Made by a program: the position numbers and the translations under genes. Below, piece after piece: positions 19,113-27,701 of a DNA stretch of 64,000 nucleotides. The notes under the pieces are model-generated. The model ran no database searches and was not told the DNA's origin. It worked only from the letters and a program-made list of their open reading frames with translations. The stretch is from Bacillus sp. KH172YL63 (GTDB taxonomy: Bacteria; Bacillota; Bacilli; Bacillales; Bacillaceae_B), in the NCBI RefSeq assembly GCF_011398925.1, contig NZ_AP022842.1, positions 3,718,001 through 3,782,000 on the forward strand, in the 5' to 3' direction. Positions within the stretch are counted from its first letter, which is position 1. Each line of letters begins with the position of its first letter.

Positions 19113-19141
19113 TTGACACGTCCATCCTTCTGGTGTATAGT
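19113..19141 (+). promoter_or_regulatory. Sigma-A promoter of the symporter gene
   Basis: TTGACA-N17-TATAGT (-35 at 19113-19118, -10 at 19136-19141), about 80 bp before the ATG at 19220: a near-consensus, probably strong, vegetative promoter. Confidence 0.85.
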
Positions 19142-19219
19142 ATGGCAATCAATCCTTACTAAACCTATCAGAATTAACAGAGGATTAAATTTATTGACCA
19201 TTAAAAGGAGAAGTACACT

Positions 19220-20431
19220 ATGACATCTATATGGAAGGGATATCTTCACACGTCCCTCATTGTAAAAATTACTGCAGCACTGGTGTTGGGGATCGCTGCC
19301 GGACTTATTTTCGGAGAAGGAGCATCTGTCTTGTCACCACTCGGGGATGTATTGATCCGCCTGCTTAAGTTCTTGATCATCCCTCTTATCCTGTTCACCC
19401 TGATCGTCGGGGTCAACCAGACGAATGTCAGTAAACTCGGACGGATGGGTGGAAAAACGTTCTTATATTATGTACTCTCATCTGCACTTGCCATCATCGT
19501 CGGAATCGCCGTCGCAAGCGTCTTTCAGCCTGGAACAAGGATGTCCCTCAACACGGAGGAAACGTTCGATGTACCGGATAACCCCGGATTGACGAGCGTA
19601 CTGTTGAACATCATCCCGGACAATATCGTCGTCGCATTCACCAATATGAACCTGCTTGGCATCATCTTCACTGCCATTGTGTTCGGAATTGCCATTTCCT
19701 ATTTACGTTCCTCGTCAGAACATCACGAAGTCGGAGAACAAGTGTATAAAGTCGTTAGCGGCTTGAACGAAGCAACGATGATCATCATGAAAGTTGTCCT
19801 TCAATATGTGCCTGTCGGGATCTTTGCCATCATGGCTAGTACCGTGGGCAATCAAGGATTGACCGCTTTAACCTCATTGGGGAACATGGTTCTCGTTCTC
19901 TATGTCGCTTTACTCGTTCAACTGGCGATTTATATGATCGCTCTGAAAGGATTCAAGATCAGTCCGCGCAGCTTCTTTGCACAGGCACGGACACCGATGA
20001 TCACGGCATTTGTGACACAAAGCAGCTCAGGCACACTGCCGCTTACGCTGAATGCTGCGAAAAACCTCGGCCTACCGAAAAGCCTGTATGGATTCAGCCT
20101 GCCACTTGGGGCAACGATCAATATGGACGGCGCTGCCATCCGGATTGCCGTTTCAGCCGTTTTTGCCGCCAATGTGGTTGGAAATCCGTTGAGCTTCACC
20201 GATATGCTTGTCGTCGTCCTTGTCGGCACGCTCGCTTCGATCGGTACGGCCGGCGTTCCCGGTGCCGGTATCATCATGATTGCAACGGTCTTTGCACAGC
20301 TCGGACTTCCGATGGAAACCGTCGCACTGCTGACTGCCATCGATGCACTTGTCGGGATGGGCTGTACCGCTCTGAATGTCACGGGCGATTTGGTTGGAAC
20401 ATCGATTATTGATAAGACAGAGAAGGAATAG
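19220..20431 (+). CDS. Dicarboxylate/amino acid:cation (Na+ or H+) symporter, DAACS family
   Basis: Secondary transporter for glutamate/aspartate or C4-dicarboxylates. The 403-residue protein has the family landmarks: a serine-rich re-entrant loop QSSSGTLP (HP1), GATINMDGAA (the NMDG cation-site motif in TM7), GVPGAG (HP2) and a TM8 substrate region ALVGMGCTALNVTGD. In GltPh-type proteins an Asp-x-x-x-Arg pair in TM8 selects acidic amino acids; here the region reads NVTGDLVGT without the Arg, so a dicarboxylate or neutral substrate must be considered. AAGGAGAAG precedes the ATG. Confidence 0.92.
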   Translation: MTSIWKGYLHTSLIVKITAALVLGIAAGLIFGEGASVLSPLGDVLIRLLKFLIIPLILFTLIVGVNQTNVSKLGRMGGKTFLYYVLSSALAIIVGIAVASVFQPGTRMSLNTEETFDVPDNPGLTSVLLNIIPDNIVVAFTNMNLLGIIFTAIVFGIAISYLRSSSEHHEVGEQVYKVVSGLNEATMIIMKVVLQYVPVGIFAIMASTVGNQGLTALTSLGNMVLVLYVALLVQLAIYMIALKGFKISPRSFFAQARTPMITAFVTQSSSGTLPLTLNAAKNLGLPKSLYGFSLPLGATINMDGAAIRIAVSAVFAANVVGNPLSFTDMLVVVLVGTLASIGTAGVPGAGIIMIATVFAQLGLPMETVALLTAIDALVGMGCTALNVTGDLVGTSIIDKTEKE

Positions 20432-20440
20432 TTGAATAAG

Positions 20441-20475
20441 CACAGAAAAACGTCCATCATGGACGTTTTTCTGTG
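20441..20475. terminator. Bidirectional terminator between the symporter and the GT2-fusion gene
   Basis: Perfect inverted repeat CACAGAAAAACGTCC / GGACGTTTTTCTGTG with U-tracts usable in both directions, located between the two convergent stop codons. Confidence 0.9.
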
Positions 20476-20478
20476 TTT

Positions 20479-20940
20479 TTAGCTATTATAATCATACACC
20501 CTTGCATTGAAGCTTTCAGGGCCGACACGATTTAAGGTGTTATCTCCACCATCTATACTGCTCTGTACATACATAGAATAGATTAACAGATCATCCGGAT
20601 CCGCCACTTGATAATCAGACCCTTCAAATGAAACAATCGTTATAGCTGGTTCAGGACCTGTCTCCAACGGGACATTTAAATTTTCCGTAGCAGAATATAC
20701 AAGCGTCCCGGTCGGGTCTTCTCCTCTGTAAATATTGATGGTAATCCCGGTCACCCCGACGAATCCTGGTCTTGGTTGGATGGACACGGTCCCTCCGAAC
20801 TGTGTGGTGACAGCACCTGCAGCCCCGGTCGTATTCAACCCGACAATCCCCGTTAACACTGGACCGGCAGTCAAAGGAACGTTAATCGAATTCTCAAAGC
20901 TGGCATTTTGTGACGTTCGTGCATCAAGTAATACCGTCAT
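20479..20940 (-). CDS. Possible internally initiated 153-residue beta-rich protein (nested in the GT2 fusion)
   Basis: In-frame ATG at 20940 preceded by GGGAGGTGAT at three to six bases, a better start signal than that of the full fusion. The product would begin MTVLLDARTSQNASFENSI and end PESFNARVYD, parallel at both ends to the 150-residue neighbour (MTRLLDARTSQNASFANSI ... PESFNAEVYD). The domain is rich in Val, Thr, Gly and Asn, has no Cys, signal peptide or membrane segment, and looks like a beta sandwich. Similarity to spore-surface-type proteins is only an impression. Confidence 0.6.
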   Translation of the reverse strand: MTVLLDARTSQNASFENSINVPLTAGPVLTGIVGLNTTGAAGAVTTQFGGTVSIQPRPGFVGVTGITINIYRGEDPTGTLVYSATENLNVPLETGPEPAITIVSFEGSDYQVADPDDLLIYSMYVQSSIDGGDNTLNRVGPESFNARVYDYNS

Positions 20941-21681
20941 ACAATCACCTCCCTTCCCTATATTTGATTGAATCAATTCTTTTAAGATCATCATTTCAAC
21001 ATGTAAATGGTGCTGTTGTTGTACAAATGTTATCTCTTCTTCCATTTCATTTCCAAACCTCTTGGTTCCCATCTCCTCATGTACCCTGTATTGTATGAGC
21101 GGTTCATCTAAATAAGAGAAGGAATATTGACGCAAAATACGAAGCCAGAGATCATAATCCTGTGTATAAAGAAGTGATTCGTTGAATACACCGATCTGAT
21201 CGAGCACATCCATCTTCATCATGATGGTGCTTCCGTTGACAAAGTTCCCCTGTTTCAATTGATTGAGAAACGAAAGACGATCTTCAAAATGTTTACCGAT
21301 TGAGGGCGTGAGAACATGATCATTTTCATCTATCAGCGAATAAGCGGTATGACAAATATCGGCCGCCACAGACTCCATGTACTTCAATTGTTTTTCGATC
21401 TTATCAGGAGCATAAATGTCATCTGCACTCAGCCAGGCGAAATACTCACCTGTCGCATATTCAATGCCTTTATTTAACGCGCTTCCGGTTCCCCCATTTG
21501 TTTTTTCTATATAGAGGTTGATGTGATGAAGAAAAGGGTATATTTTTTCCGTGTAACTGGTCGAACCATCATTGACGACAATCAGTTCGATGTTCTGATA
21601 CGTCTGATTCAGTACACTCAGAATCGCTTGATCTACATATTCACAATTATAAAATGGAATGATGATGGATACTTTTTTCAC
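20479..21681 (-). CDS. GT2 glycosyltransferase fused to a C-terminal beta-rich domain (unusual fusion, internal start likely)
   Basis: The N-terminal ~240 residues are a GT-A fold family 2 glycosyltransferase: KKVSIIIPFYN, LIVVNDGST, NGGTGSALNKG, an SADD metal motif and the acceptor-side QDYDLWLR. The last ~153 residues (from MTVLLDARTSQN) are homologous to the whole neighbouring protein at 21709-22161. The GTG start 21681 follows GGGGGGAG, with tight spacing. At the junction a second, excellent ribosome binding site (GGGAGGTGAT) precedes an in-frame ATG at 20940, so a free 153-residue domain is probably also made. The GT sugar and acceptor are unknown. Confidence 0.75.
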   Translation of the reverse strand: MKKVSIIIPFYNCEYVDQAILSVLNQTYQNIELIVVNDGSTSYTEKIYPFLHHINLYIEKTNGGTGSALNKGIEYATGEYFAWLSADDIYAPDKIEKQLKYMESVAADICHTAYSLIDENDHVLTPSIGKHFEDRLSFLNQLKQGNFVNGSTIMMKMDVLDQIGVFNESLLYTQDYDLWLRILRQYSFSYLDEPLIQYRVHEEMGTKRFGNEMEEEITFVQQQHHLHVEMMILKELIQSNIGKGGDCMTVLLDARTSQNASFENSINVPLTAGPVLTGIVGLNTTGAAGAVTTQFGGTVSIQPRPGFVGVTGITINIYRGEDPTGTLVYSATENLNVPLETGPEPAITIVSFEGSDYQVADPDDLLIYSMYVQSSIDGGDNTLNRVGPESFNARVYDYNS

Positions 21682-21708
21682 GTTCTCCCCCCTTTTTCCA
21701 TCTCTCAA

Positions 21709-22161
21709 CTAGCTGTTGTCATATACTTCTGCGTTAAAACTTTCCGGTCCTATCCGAAAGGGCATGAATCCTGTTAGCCTGGCATTATTCACATATACTG
21801 TATAAATTAATAAATCATCCGCTACCACATTGTAATCTGACCCCTCAAACGTGACTACGGCTTGAGTGATATCCCCTGCATTCGATAAAGTGTAGGTTTC
21901 AGTTGCTGAATACACAGTGGGATCGGCCACTAAATCCACCCCTCTGACTACACGAATCGTCACGCCTACATCCTCCCCGACTCCAACGTCTCTAAATTCA
22001 AGGGATAGTGTACCAGAAAACTGGGCGGTGACAGGTCCGGTTGCCTCGTAAATATTTAAACCCACCACCCCTATCAAAACCGGTTCATTCTCCAGAGGAA
22101 CGTTGATAGAATTCGCAAAACTCGCATTCTGAGATGTTCTCGCATCTAATAATCTCGTCAT
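21709..22161 (-). CDS. Beta-rich hypothetical protein, paralogue of the neighbouring fusion domain
   Basis: A 150-residue protein beginning MTRLLDARTSQNASFANSI. AGGAGGTG five to six bases before ATG 22161 fixes the start; in-frame codons further upstream have no such signal. Composition suggests an all-beta fold with repeated VTFEGSDY and IGPESFNAEVYD blocks. No signal peptide or membrane helix. It lies 27 bp before the GT2-fusion start and is probably co-transcribed. I do not recognise a named family; a surface or spore-coat structural role is speculative. Confidence 0.75.
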   Translation of the reverse strand: MTRLLDARTSQNASFANSINVPLENEPVLIGVVGLNIYEATGPVTAQFSGTLSLEFRDVGVGEDVGVTIRVVRGVDLVADPTVYSATETYTLSNAGDITQAVVTFEGSDYNVVADDLLIYTVYVNNARLTGFMPFRIGPESFNAEVYDNS

Positions 22162-22331
22162 CTCGACACCTCCTGACCTTTCTTCTATCATTTCTTTCAT
22201 AACGATTCATAGGATTAAAAGATTACCTCCCATCCTATCAACCGCCTCATTTCATTGTATGCAACAGGTAAAAAACAGTTCGGACAAGTCCCCAATTTGC
22301 TTATAAAAGTCTTGAAATCTATTTTTTTCAT

Positions 22332-22362
22332 AAAAAAAGACCAGCCCGCGATGGACTGATCT
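22332..22362 (-). terminator. Terminator of minJ
   Basis: Stem AGATCAGTCC / GGGCTGGTCT with a five-base loop, followed by seven T on the minus strand, about 20 bp after the minJ stop codon. Confidence 0.88.
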
Positions 22363-22384
22363 CTCGTTATTTGACTTCTCTCTA

Positions 22385-23581
22385 TCATGAAACCTGATAT
22401 TGCTCCCAACCTGAAGCTTCATCAGCGAAGATGATTCCAAGTTCATGGTGATCCCCTTCATACAGGGCACCTTGGGTGAAACGGTTTTCCCCGTTGGTCC
22501 CGAGAACCTCGAGCTTACAATAAGCCCCGTTCTTTTGAAGCGCCTCATAAAAGGCCCGCTCCGTATTCACGTCTGTTCCGTTCACTTTCAGAACGATCTC
22601 ACCAACTTGAAGTGTTAGCTTTCTGGCTGGGGAACCTGGTAGGATCCCCAGTATCATTACTCCGTTTGGCTGACGCTTGAAGAAATACGGCTTGGCATCA
22701 TCCCCGGCCCGGAATCGATACCCAATCCATGCCCTGCCGACTATACCGACAACCGCGGCGGCAATTGAAAACATTGAGGCCCAAAATCCGGTGATTGCCA
22801 GGGTGAGCGTAAATGCACCAAGCCAAAAGACCCGAGAGCCTGTATGCTTCATCGCCACTTCCGGCAGTGTGCTTTTCACCAGCTGCTGAAAGCCGATAAG
22901 AAACGGTACGCATAGAAGGGAATAGGTTTCCGTCCCGAGTGTAAACACCGGCCACCAGTCAAAGGGAAGGCTGAACGAACCCGTCGGGATCAGCACAAAC
23001 ATCGGGACAAGCCATAACCTTTTCCCAAGATGTGCACCTACTTTCAATCCCCTTGCACTTTTGAACAAGCGGGGAGACGTATGTTTCCATCCATTCAGAC
23101 GGATCAAGCTTCCTTCAATCAACGTCAATACACCGAGGAGGACGACAATGGAACTTAAAAGCCCCAGATTCAAATCGTCTGCATATGTACTGAACACAGG
23201 AAGATCCCATTGGAAATAATCCAGCATCACCAGGATAAAATACGAAAACCCAACCGTCATCGCTGCCGACAGCAGCTGATATCGGCTCGTCAAGGCAAAC
23301 AGAATCGTGATTACTCCTATAAGAAGGATGGCAGCTGGAGGAATGACCACCCCTGCCCCGACAATGAGAAGTGAAAACAATAGTCCCAACCCAAGACCGT
23401 GGGTAAACATCATCCTTAAGTCATGATAACCATCGAGTAATCTCGTATTAAAATCCCTTCGTTCCCTCTTTACGCGATAGTAGCCTGTCATGATCGCGAA
23501 AAGAATAGATACATATAAGACAGGATGAAGAAATAACTTCCCAAATCCTTTCAACACTTCAAGCAGCCAAAGCTCAATCAA
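22385..23581 (-). CDS. minJ: MinJ-like cell-division topological factor (multi-pass membrane, C-terminal PDZ)
   Basis: About 398 residues: eight or so hydrophobic segments (up to about residue 300) followed by a PDZ domain (about 305-375) with GILPGSPARK and LQVGEIVLKVNGTDV. MinJ bridges DivIVA and MinD at poles and septa in Bacillus; length, topology and the ctpB neighbourhood match. The TTG at 23581 is preferred because GGTGGTGA precedes it and the product then begins LIELWLLEVLKG, like other MinJ proteins; an ATG at 23611 has no ribosome binding site. Here minJ is separated from ctpB by the exopolysaccharide operon. Confidence 0.85.
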   Translation of the reverse strand: MIELWLLEVLKGFGKLFLHPVLYVSILFAIMTGYYRVKRERRDFNTRLLDGYHDLRMMFTHGLGLGLLFSLLIVGAGVVIPPAAILLIGVITILFALTSRYQLLSAAMTVGFSYFILVMLDYFQWDLPVFSTYADDLNLGLLSSIVVLLGVLTLIEGSLIRLNGWKHTSPRLFKSARGLKVGAHLGKRLWLVPMFVLIPTGSFSLPFDWWPVFTLGTETYSLLCVPFLIGFQQLVKSTLPEVAMKHTGSRVFWLGAFTLTLAITGFWASMFSIAAAVVGIVGRAWIGYRFRAGDDAKPYFFKRQPNGVMILGILPGSPARKLTLQVGEIVLKVNGTDVNTERAFYEALQKNGAYCKLEVLGTNGENRFTQGALYEGDHHELGIIFADEASGWEQYQVS

Positions 23582-23761
23582 TGATCCGTCACCACCTTCG
23601 TTAATTTGCATTATCTACTATTTTATCAAAAGACTCTCCTAAAACCTATTGCAATTTTAGTCGAGGGTTTTACGATATGATTTCATTTCTGACAGCATTC
23701 ATCATATTTTCCCGGGAAATGATGTCGGAAATCATCAAAACAGGCTGAAATACCGTTAACA

Positions 23762-23793
23762 GAAAAAGGAATGAGCCGGTAATCGCTCATTCC
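23762..23793 (-). terminator. Terminator of the exopolysaccharide operon
   Basis: Stem GGAATGAGC / GGCTCATTCC around GATTACC, followed by TTTTTCTG on the minus strand, directly after the last gene of the operon. Confidence 0.88.
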
Positions 23794-23800
23794 TTCCCTT

Positions 23801-24601
23801 CTATTTAAAGCTCGCCTCGACAAAGTCCGGATTCTTCTCCCATTTCTTACTTAGAACAAACAGGACGGCTTTCCCTGCCAAACTATCAGCTTTGTAGTAT
23901 TTATACTCCATGACTTCACGTCCGCCGAAGCCCTTTTTAAATTCCGTAATATTCTTCATGGCTTTATCCCGGTCATCGAAAGACAGGCCGACAAAATCAT
24001 ACGTTTTGAAATGCTTTCCTTTGAAATAAAGCATATCGTTCCAGTGGAGAAGCCGGTTTGCCCTTCCGATCCGGTTCCTTTCAGCGTTGTGACCAAACTC
24101 GAAACGTCCCGAACAGGAATGGATCATGCTCGCTTTTCCTTCCGTCAGTGAATAAGCATGGGATGCTAATTTCCTTCCGTCTTTGTCGACTACCTTCGTC
24201 AGGACGAGCATGCCTTCTTTCCGGAGCGACAGCAATTTACTGTGACTGCATGGCGGAATGTCCTTTTCTTTCGCAAACGGGATGAAAAACTGAACAAACT
24301 CTTCGATATCTTTCACGGATGGAGTGTCAAGGATTGTGACGGTATGCGATTCTTTAAACGCCCTGTTGATCTGATAGCGGGTGGTCCTGTTCATCGCTTT
24401 AAACAGCTCATCCTCTGTCTGCTCAAGATCGATATGCAGGGTTTTAAACCTTTTGAGCATGTGATACTTCCCTTGGATCTTGTCTTTCGGCAGTTGAGAG
24501 ACGATGGTGATATCGGTTTTCTTACGGGGAATATCACGATCGCTTCCATACAAATCAGTTATATCCAACATCCATTTTCGCCAATAAATCGGTTTCATCA
24601 T
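23801..24601 (-). CDS. FemAB/GNAT-like acyltransferase of the exopolysaccharide operon
   Basis: A 266-residue protein with a GNAT/FemAB-like central part: TTRYQINRAFKE (Arg-rich, like FemAB NxRYxIRKA motifs), SHAYSLTEGKASMIHS and a C-terminal KFKKGFGG-type segment (TEFKKGFGGREVM). AGGGGGAT lies just before tandem ATG codons at 24601/24598. The start overlaps the deacetylase gene by 47 bp, so it is translationally coupled. It may acylate or aminoacylate the polymer; FemAB-like genes are common in such loci. The exact donor is unknown. Confidence 0.72.
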   Translation of the reverse strand: MMKPIYWRKWMLDITDLYGSDRDIPRKKTDITIVSQLPKDKIQGKYHMLKRFKTLHIDLEQTEDELFKAMNRTTRYQINRAFKESHTVTILDTPSVKDIEEFVQFFIPFAKEKDIPPCSHSKLLSLRKEGMLVLTKVVDKDGRKLASHAYSLTEGKASMIHSCSGRFEFGHNAERNRIGRANRLLHWNDMLYFKGKHFKTYDFVGLSFDDRDKAMKNITEFKKGFGGREVMEYKYYKADSLAGKAVLFVLSKKWEKNPDFVEASFK

Positions 24602-25628
24602 AGATCCCCCTATTTCGATTGAATTCCGTTTCCAGCTCTTTCATATTCATCGTCCTCATCCCGTACTCTTCCTTCAGATGTGAGAACGTGTCCAGGATTT
24701 GCCGGAGAAAATCGATGTTCTCCTTTAAGTTCGCATTGAAATTATGGGGGTGCCACCAGAGGTGATACACTTCGCCATGCTTCGCCGCGTATGTCAGGTC
24801 GTCCACGATTCTCTGTAACCGCAAGTGCTCCACTTTTTTCAGACGGGAACAATACGGCCTCAGAAATCGGCTGGATGGAATATTCAAAGGCATATCCTTT
24901 TCGTTTTCTTTCAATTTGTACGTATTGTGTCCGGTCAGATTCAGATATGAATCCAGGAAGCGGAGTGCCCTCTTAAGATATCTTTTGTTTTCTCCAGTTT
25001 GGAGGTCATATATCCACGACCGCTCCGTCCCCCGGTAAGAAGTGATTCCTTTCCTTTTGCATAATTGGACATATTCTTTCACGATCTGATTTCGCGGGAA
25101 GACGATGCTTTTCGGCTCATGCCTCGCTTTCTGCATGACTTCAATGGCTTTGCTCAGGTCTTCATCGAATTGCTCGAGCGTCTGCCCCTCCTCTAGGCAA
25201 TAGTAGTGGGAAAAGGTGTGTGTCCCGATTTCCTGATGTTCCGTTTTCGCGATTTCCTGTATCAAAGCAGGAGAGAAATGAAAATCCCGGTATTCTTTCT
25301 CTTTTTGGATGGAGCTGAGATAGTGATACGGCGAAAGCTGTGTATCACGATAGCTCGGTCGTTTTTCCGGTAGATCTTTTCTTAACTCTTTGAAGTGGTT
25401 GTAGAACATGAAACCGACGACGGCCCAGGTTGCATGAATCTGGTATTGTTCAAAGCATTCCAGTATCGATTTCACCACATGCCCGGCATCTTCTTCAGAT
25501 TGATCTTGATAGGTTGATAGGGAGAGTTGATCCTGCATTCCCCAATAAAGTTCAAAATCCAATGAAATCACAAGTGTTCCCGGTTGCACTTTGTTAAATG
25601 GAGTGACTTTTTTCCCTGCCGGCTTCAT
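24555..25628 (-). CDS. Polysaccharide deacetylase family protein (NodB homology)
   Basis: A 357-residue protein with the NodB-type motifs: VISLDFELYWG (first Asp region), HATWAVVGFM, and the metal-binding EIGTHTFSHYY box, plus WHPHNFN near the C-terminus. Such enzymes remove N-acetyl groups from polysaccharides. No signal peptide is visible (begins MKPAGKKVTPFNKVQPG), suggesting action inside the cell on a precursor rather than on secreted polymer. It overlaps both neighbours (35 bp with the epimerase, 47 bp with the acyltransferase). Confidence 0.85.
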   Translation of the reverse strand: MKPAGKKVTPFNKVQPGTLVISLDFELYWGMQDQLSLSTYQDQSEEDAGHVVKSILECFEQYQIHATWAVVGFMFYNHFKELRKDLPEKRPSYRDTQLSPYHYLSSIQKEKEYRDFHFSPALIQEIAKTEHQEIGTHTFSHYYCLEEGQTLEQFDEDLSKAIEVMQKARHEPKSIVFPRNQIVKEYVQLCKRKGITSYRGTERSWIYDLQTGENKRYLKRALRFLDSYLNLTGHNTYKLKENEKDMPLNIPSSRFLRPYCSRLKKVEHLRLQRIVDDLTYAAKHGEVYHLWWHPHNFNANLKENIDFLRQILDTFSHLKEEYGMRTMNMKELETEFNRNRGIYDETDLLAKMDVGYN

Positions 25629-26553
25629 GGCTCCTCCTTCTATCTCTTTGTATTTCTTCCATCGTTTCCAGTAAGCCCTGTTCTAAAGAGTATGTTGGGT
25701 CCCATTCTAATTGTTTCCTGGCATGATTGTGGTTCAGGCTGCTGTGTTCTATGTCGCCTTCCCGGGGGTTCTTGAATTGTATGGATAAAGGTTTTTCGCT
25801 CACCTTCGATATTGTATGAATCAATTGATTGATGCTCAACTGTGTCTTGGACCCGATATTCACGATTTCATTATCTCCCCGGTCGATTGCCCGGACGCAA
25901 GCATTTGCCACGTCTTTCACATAGATGAAATCCCGGGTCTGATTTCCATCGCCGAAGACTTGTATCGGCTTATTTTCTGCCGCATTCGTCAGGAATATGG
26001 AGACGACGCCTGCTTCGCCTTCCGCCGTCTGCCTTGGACCGTATACGTTGGAAAACCGCAGAATCGTAAATGGCAGTTGCTTCGACTGGTGGTACATCTG
26101 GATGTAATTCTCTGATGTCATCTTGGATAATCCGTATGAAGAGGTGGGCATAAGTTGATGGTTTTCAGAAACCGGCAGCGTCACCGGGTGTCCGTAGACG
26201 GCAGCTGAAGATGCGAAAATGAATTTCCTCACATCATACTTTGCACTCAGATGGAGGAGGTTGATCGTACCGATGATATTCACTTTCCCGTCTTCCTGAG
26301 GATATTTCATGGAGTAGGAAACGGATATTTGCGCGGCCAGATGAATCACGACGTCCGGTTCTTCACTGCTGAAAACCGTCTCTATCTCTGGATCGGTAAT
26401 ATCCATGGAATAAAACGTCACAGCATCAGGGATATTCTCTTCTTTTCCGGTAATGAGGGTATCGACAATGATCACCTCATGTCCTTTTTCAAGCAGCTCT
26501 TTCGTCACATGATGGCCTATGAATCCGCCTCCGCCCGTCACGAGTATTTTCAT
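25594..26553 (-). CDS. NAD-dependent epimerase/dehydratase (GalE-like nucleotide-sugar epimerase)
   Basis: Short-chain-dehydrogenase-type enzyme, 319 residues. It has the Rossmann motif GGGGFIG (about 7-13), HLAAQ, SSAAVYG, and the catalytic Tyr-x-x-x-Lys in SSYGLSK; FGDGNQTRDFIYVKDVA is typical of extended SDR sugar epimerases. Likely supplies a 4-epimerised UDP-sugar for the polymer. ATG at 26553 lies two bases from the GT4 stop codon. Confidence 0.9.
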   Translation of the reverse strand: MKILVTGGGGFIGHHVTKELLEKGHEVIIVDTLITGKEENIPDAVTFYSMDITDPEIETVFSSEEPDVVIHLAAQISVSYSMKYPQEDGKVNIIGTINLLHLSAKYDVRKFIFASSAAVYGHPVTLPVSENHQLMPTSSYGLSKMTSENYIQMYHQSKQLPFTILRFSNVYGPRQTAEGEAGVVSIFLTNAAENKPIQVFGDGNQTRDFIYVKDVANACVRAIDRGDNEIVNIGSKTQLSINQLIHTISKVSEKPLSIQFKNPREGDIEHSSLNHNHARKQLEWDPTYSLEQGLLETMEEIQRDRRRSHEAGREKSHSI

Positions 26554-26555
26554 GT

Positions 26556-27701
26556 TTACACCTCTCTCTTTTTAGTTGAAAGTACCAGTTTCTTATTTTC
26601 AACGCTTCTTCCCAATATGTCGGCATACATCTTGACGGTTTGGTTTCTCATCTGGTCGAAAGCAAAATGCTGTTCATATTTTTGCCGGCTCATCTGTCCC
26701 ATCTTTTCCATCAGTTGTTTTTTCACCATGAGTGAGTTCAGCCTTTTTGTTAAAAGTCCGGTGTCATCCCGGGGGATCAGGAAACCGTTGTGTCCGTCAT
26801 CGATCAGTTCATTTACTCCCCCGACATCAGATGCGACGATCGGCAAACCGCTCCTCATCCCTTCGATGATCGAGATGGGGAGGCCTTCATGCCTGGAAGT
26901 TAAGACGAGGATATGGGACCGGGCCAGGAGTTCCGGTATATCCCGGCTTTTCCCCAGGAAGTTTACCCTGTCTGCAATCGGGCCCCGCTTCACTTGCTCC
27001 TTCATGGTCTCCAGCAAAGGTCCGTCCCCCACAAGATCCAGCTCCCATGGTAATCCCTCAATCTGCTCCAGTGCCTTGAGGAGGTGGTGGTGATCTTTCG
27101 GGAAGGCGAAGCGTGCGATCATGATGAGTTTGGTGACACCCGGGACTCTGTCGGGTGGTGGCAGCGGTATGTCCGGTATGCTGTTATGGATGGTCCTCAT
27201 GTTGGAAGGCGGGATGACTTTATGTTTGAGCGCTAATTGATAGTCGTATTGTGATACGGTGATGACCCCCGTGGAGATTTTTCCTGCAGCCCTTTCAAGC
27301 AGCCCGTACACCTTCCGCTTCCTCTCGGGCACCCCTTCTGAGAACGCCCAGCCGTGGGCAGTGAAGACGGTCGGGACGTTGCACATCTTCCCTGCAATCC
27401 TGCCGAGCATCCCGGCTTTCGATGAATGTGTGGCGAGGATGTCAGGCTCCCATTCCTTCAAAAAGCGGCACAGCTGCATAAGCGCAAGACCGTCATGAAC
27501 AGGATGGATCTTTAATTGAAGATTCATTAATTCCACGCACGTGATCCCGTGTTCCTTGAGTTCTTCCGTTACCGGACCCGTGCCCATCGACAGCACGGTC
27601 ACTTCATGACCTGCTTCCTTCAGGCTTAACGACAGATCCAACACATGTATCTGGGCCCCTCCAACGTCATCCATCCTTGTAATGAACTGAACGATTTTCA
27701 T
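26556..27701 (-). CDS. Glycosyltransferase family 4 protein
   Basis: A 381-residue GT-B fold transferase: N-terminal TRMDDVGGAQIHVLDL (acceptor domain), HGWAFSEGVPERKRK, and the C-terminal donor-site EGLPISIIEGMRSGLP with the E-x7-E pattern. It overlaps the polymerase gene upstream by 4 bp. It is the only dedicated glycosyltransferase in the operon besides the priming enzyme, suggesting a short repeat unit or help from enzymes elsewhere. Confidence 0.92.
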   Translation of the reverse strand: MKIVQFITRMDDVGGAQIHVLDLSLSLKEAGHEVTVLSMGTGPVTEELKEHGITCVELMNLQLKIHPVHDGLALMQLCRFLKEWEPDILATHSSKAGMLGRIAGKMCNVPTVFTAHGWAFSEGVPERKRKVYGLLERAAGKISTGVITVSQYDYQLALKHKVIPPSNMRTIHNSIPDIPLPPPDRVPGVTKLIMIARFAFPKDHHHLLKALEQIEGLPWELDLVGDGPLLETMKEQVKRGPIADRVNFLGKSRDIPELLARSHILVLTSRHEGLPISIIEGMRSGLPIVASDVGGVNELIDDGHNGFLIPRDDTGLLTKRLNSLMVKKQLMEKMGQMSRQKYEQHFAFDQMRNQTVKMYADILGRSVENKKLVLSTKKREV

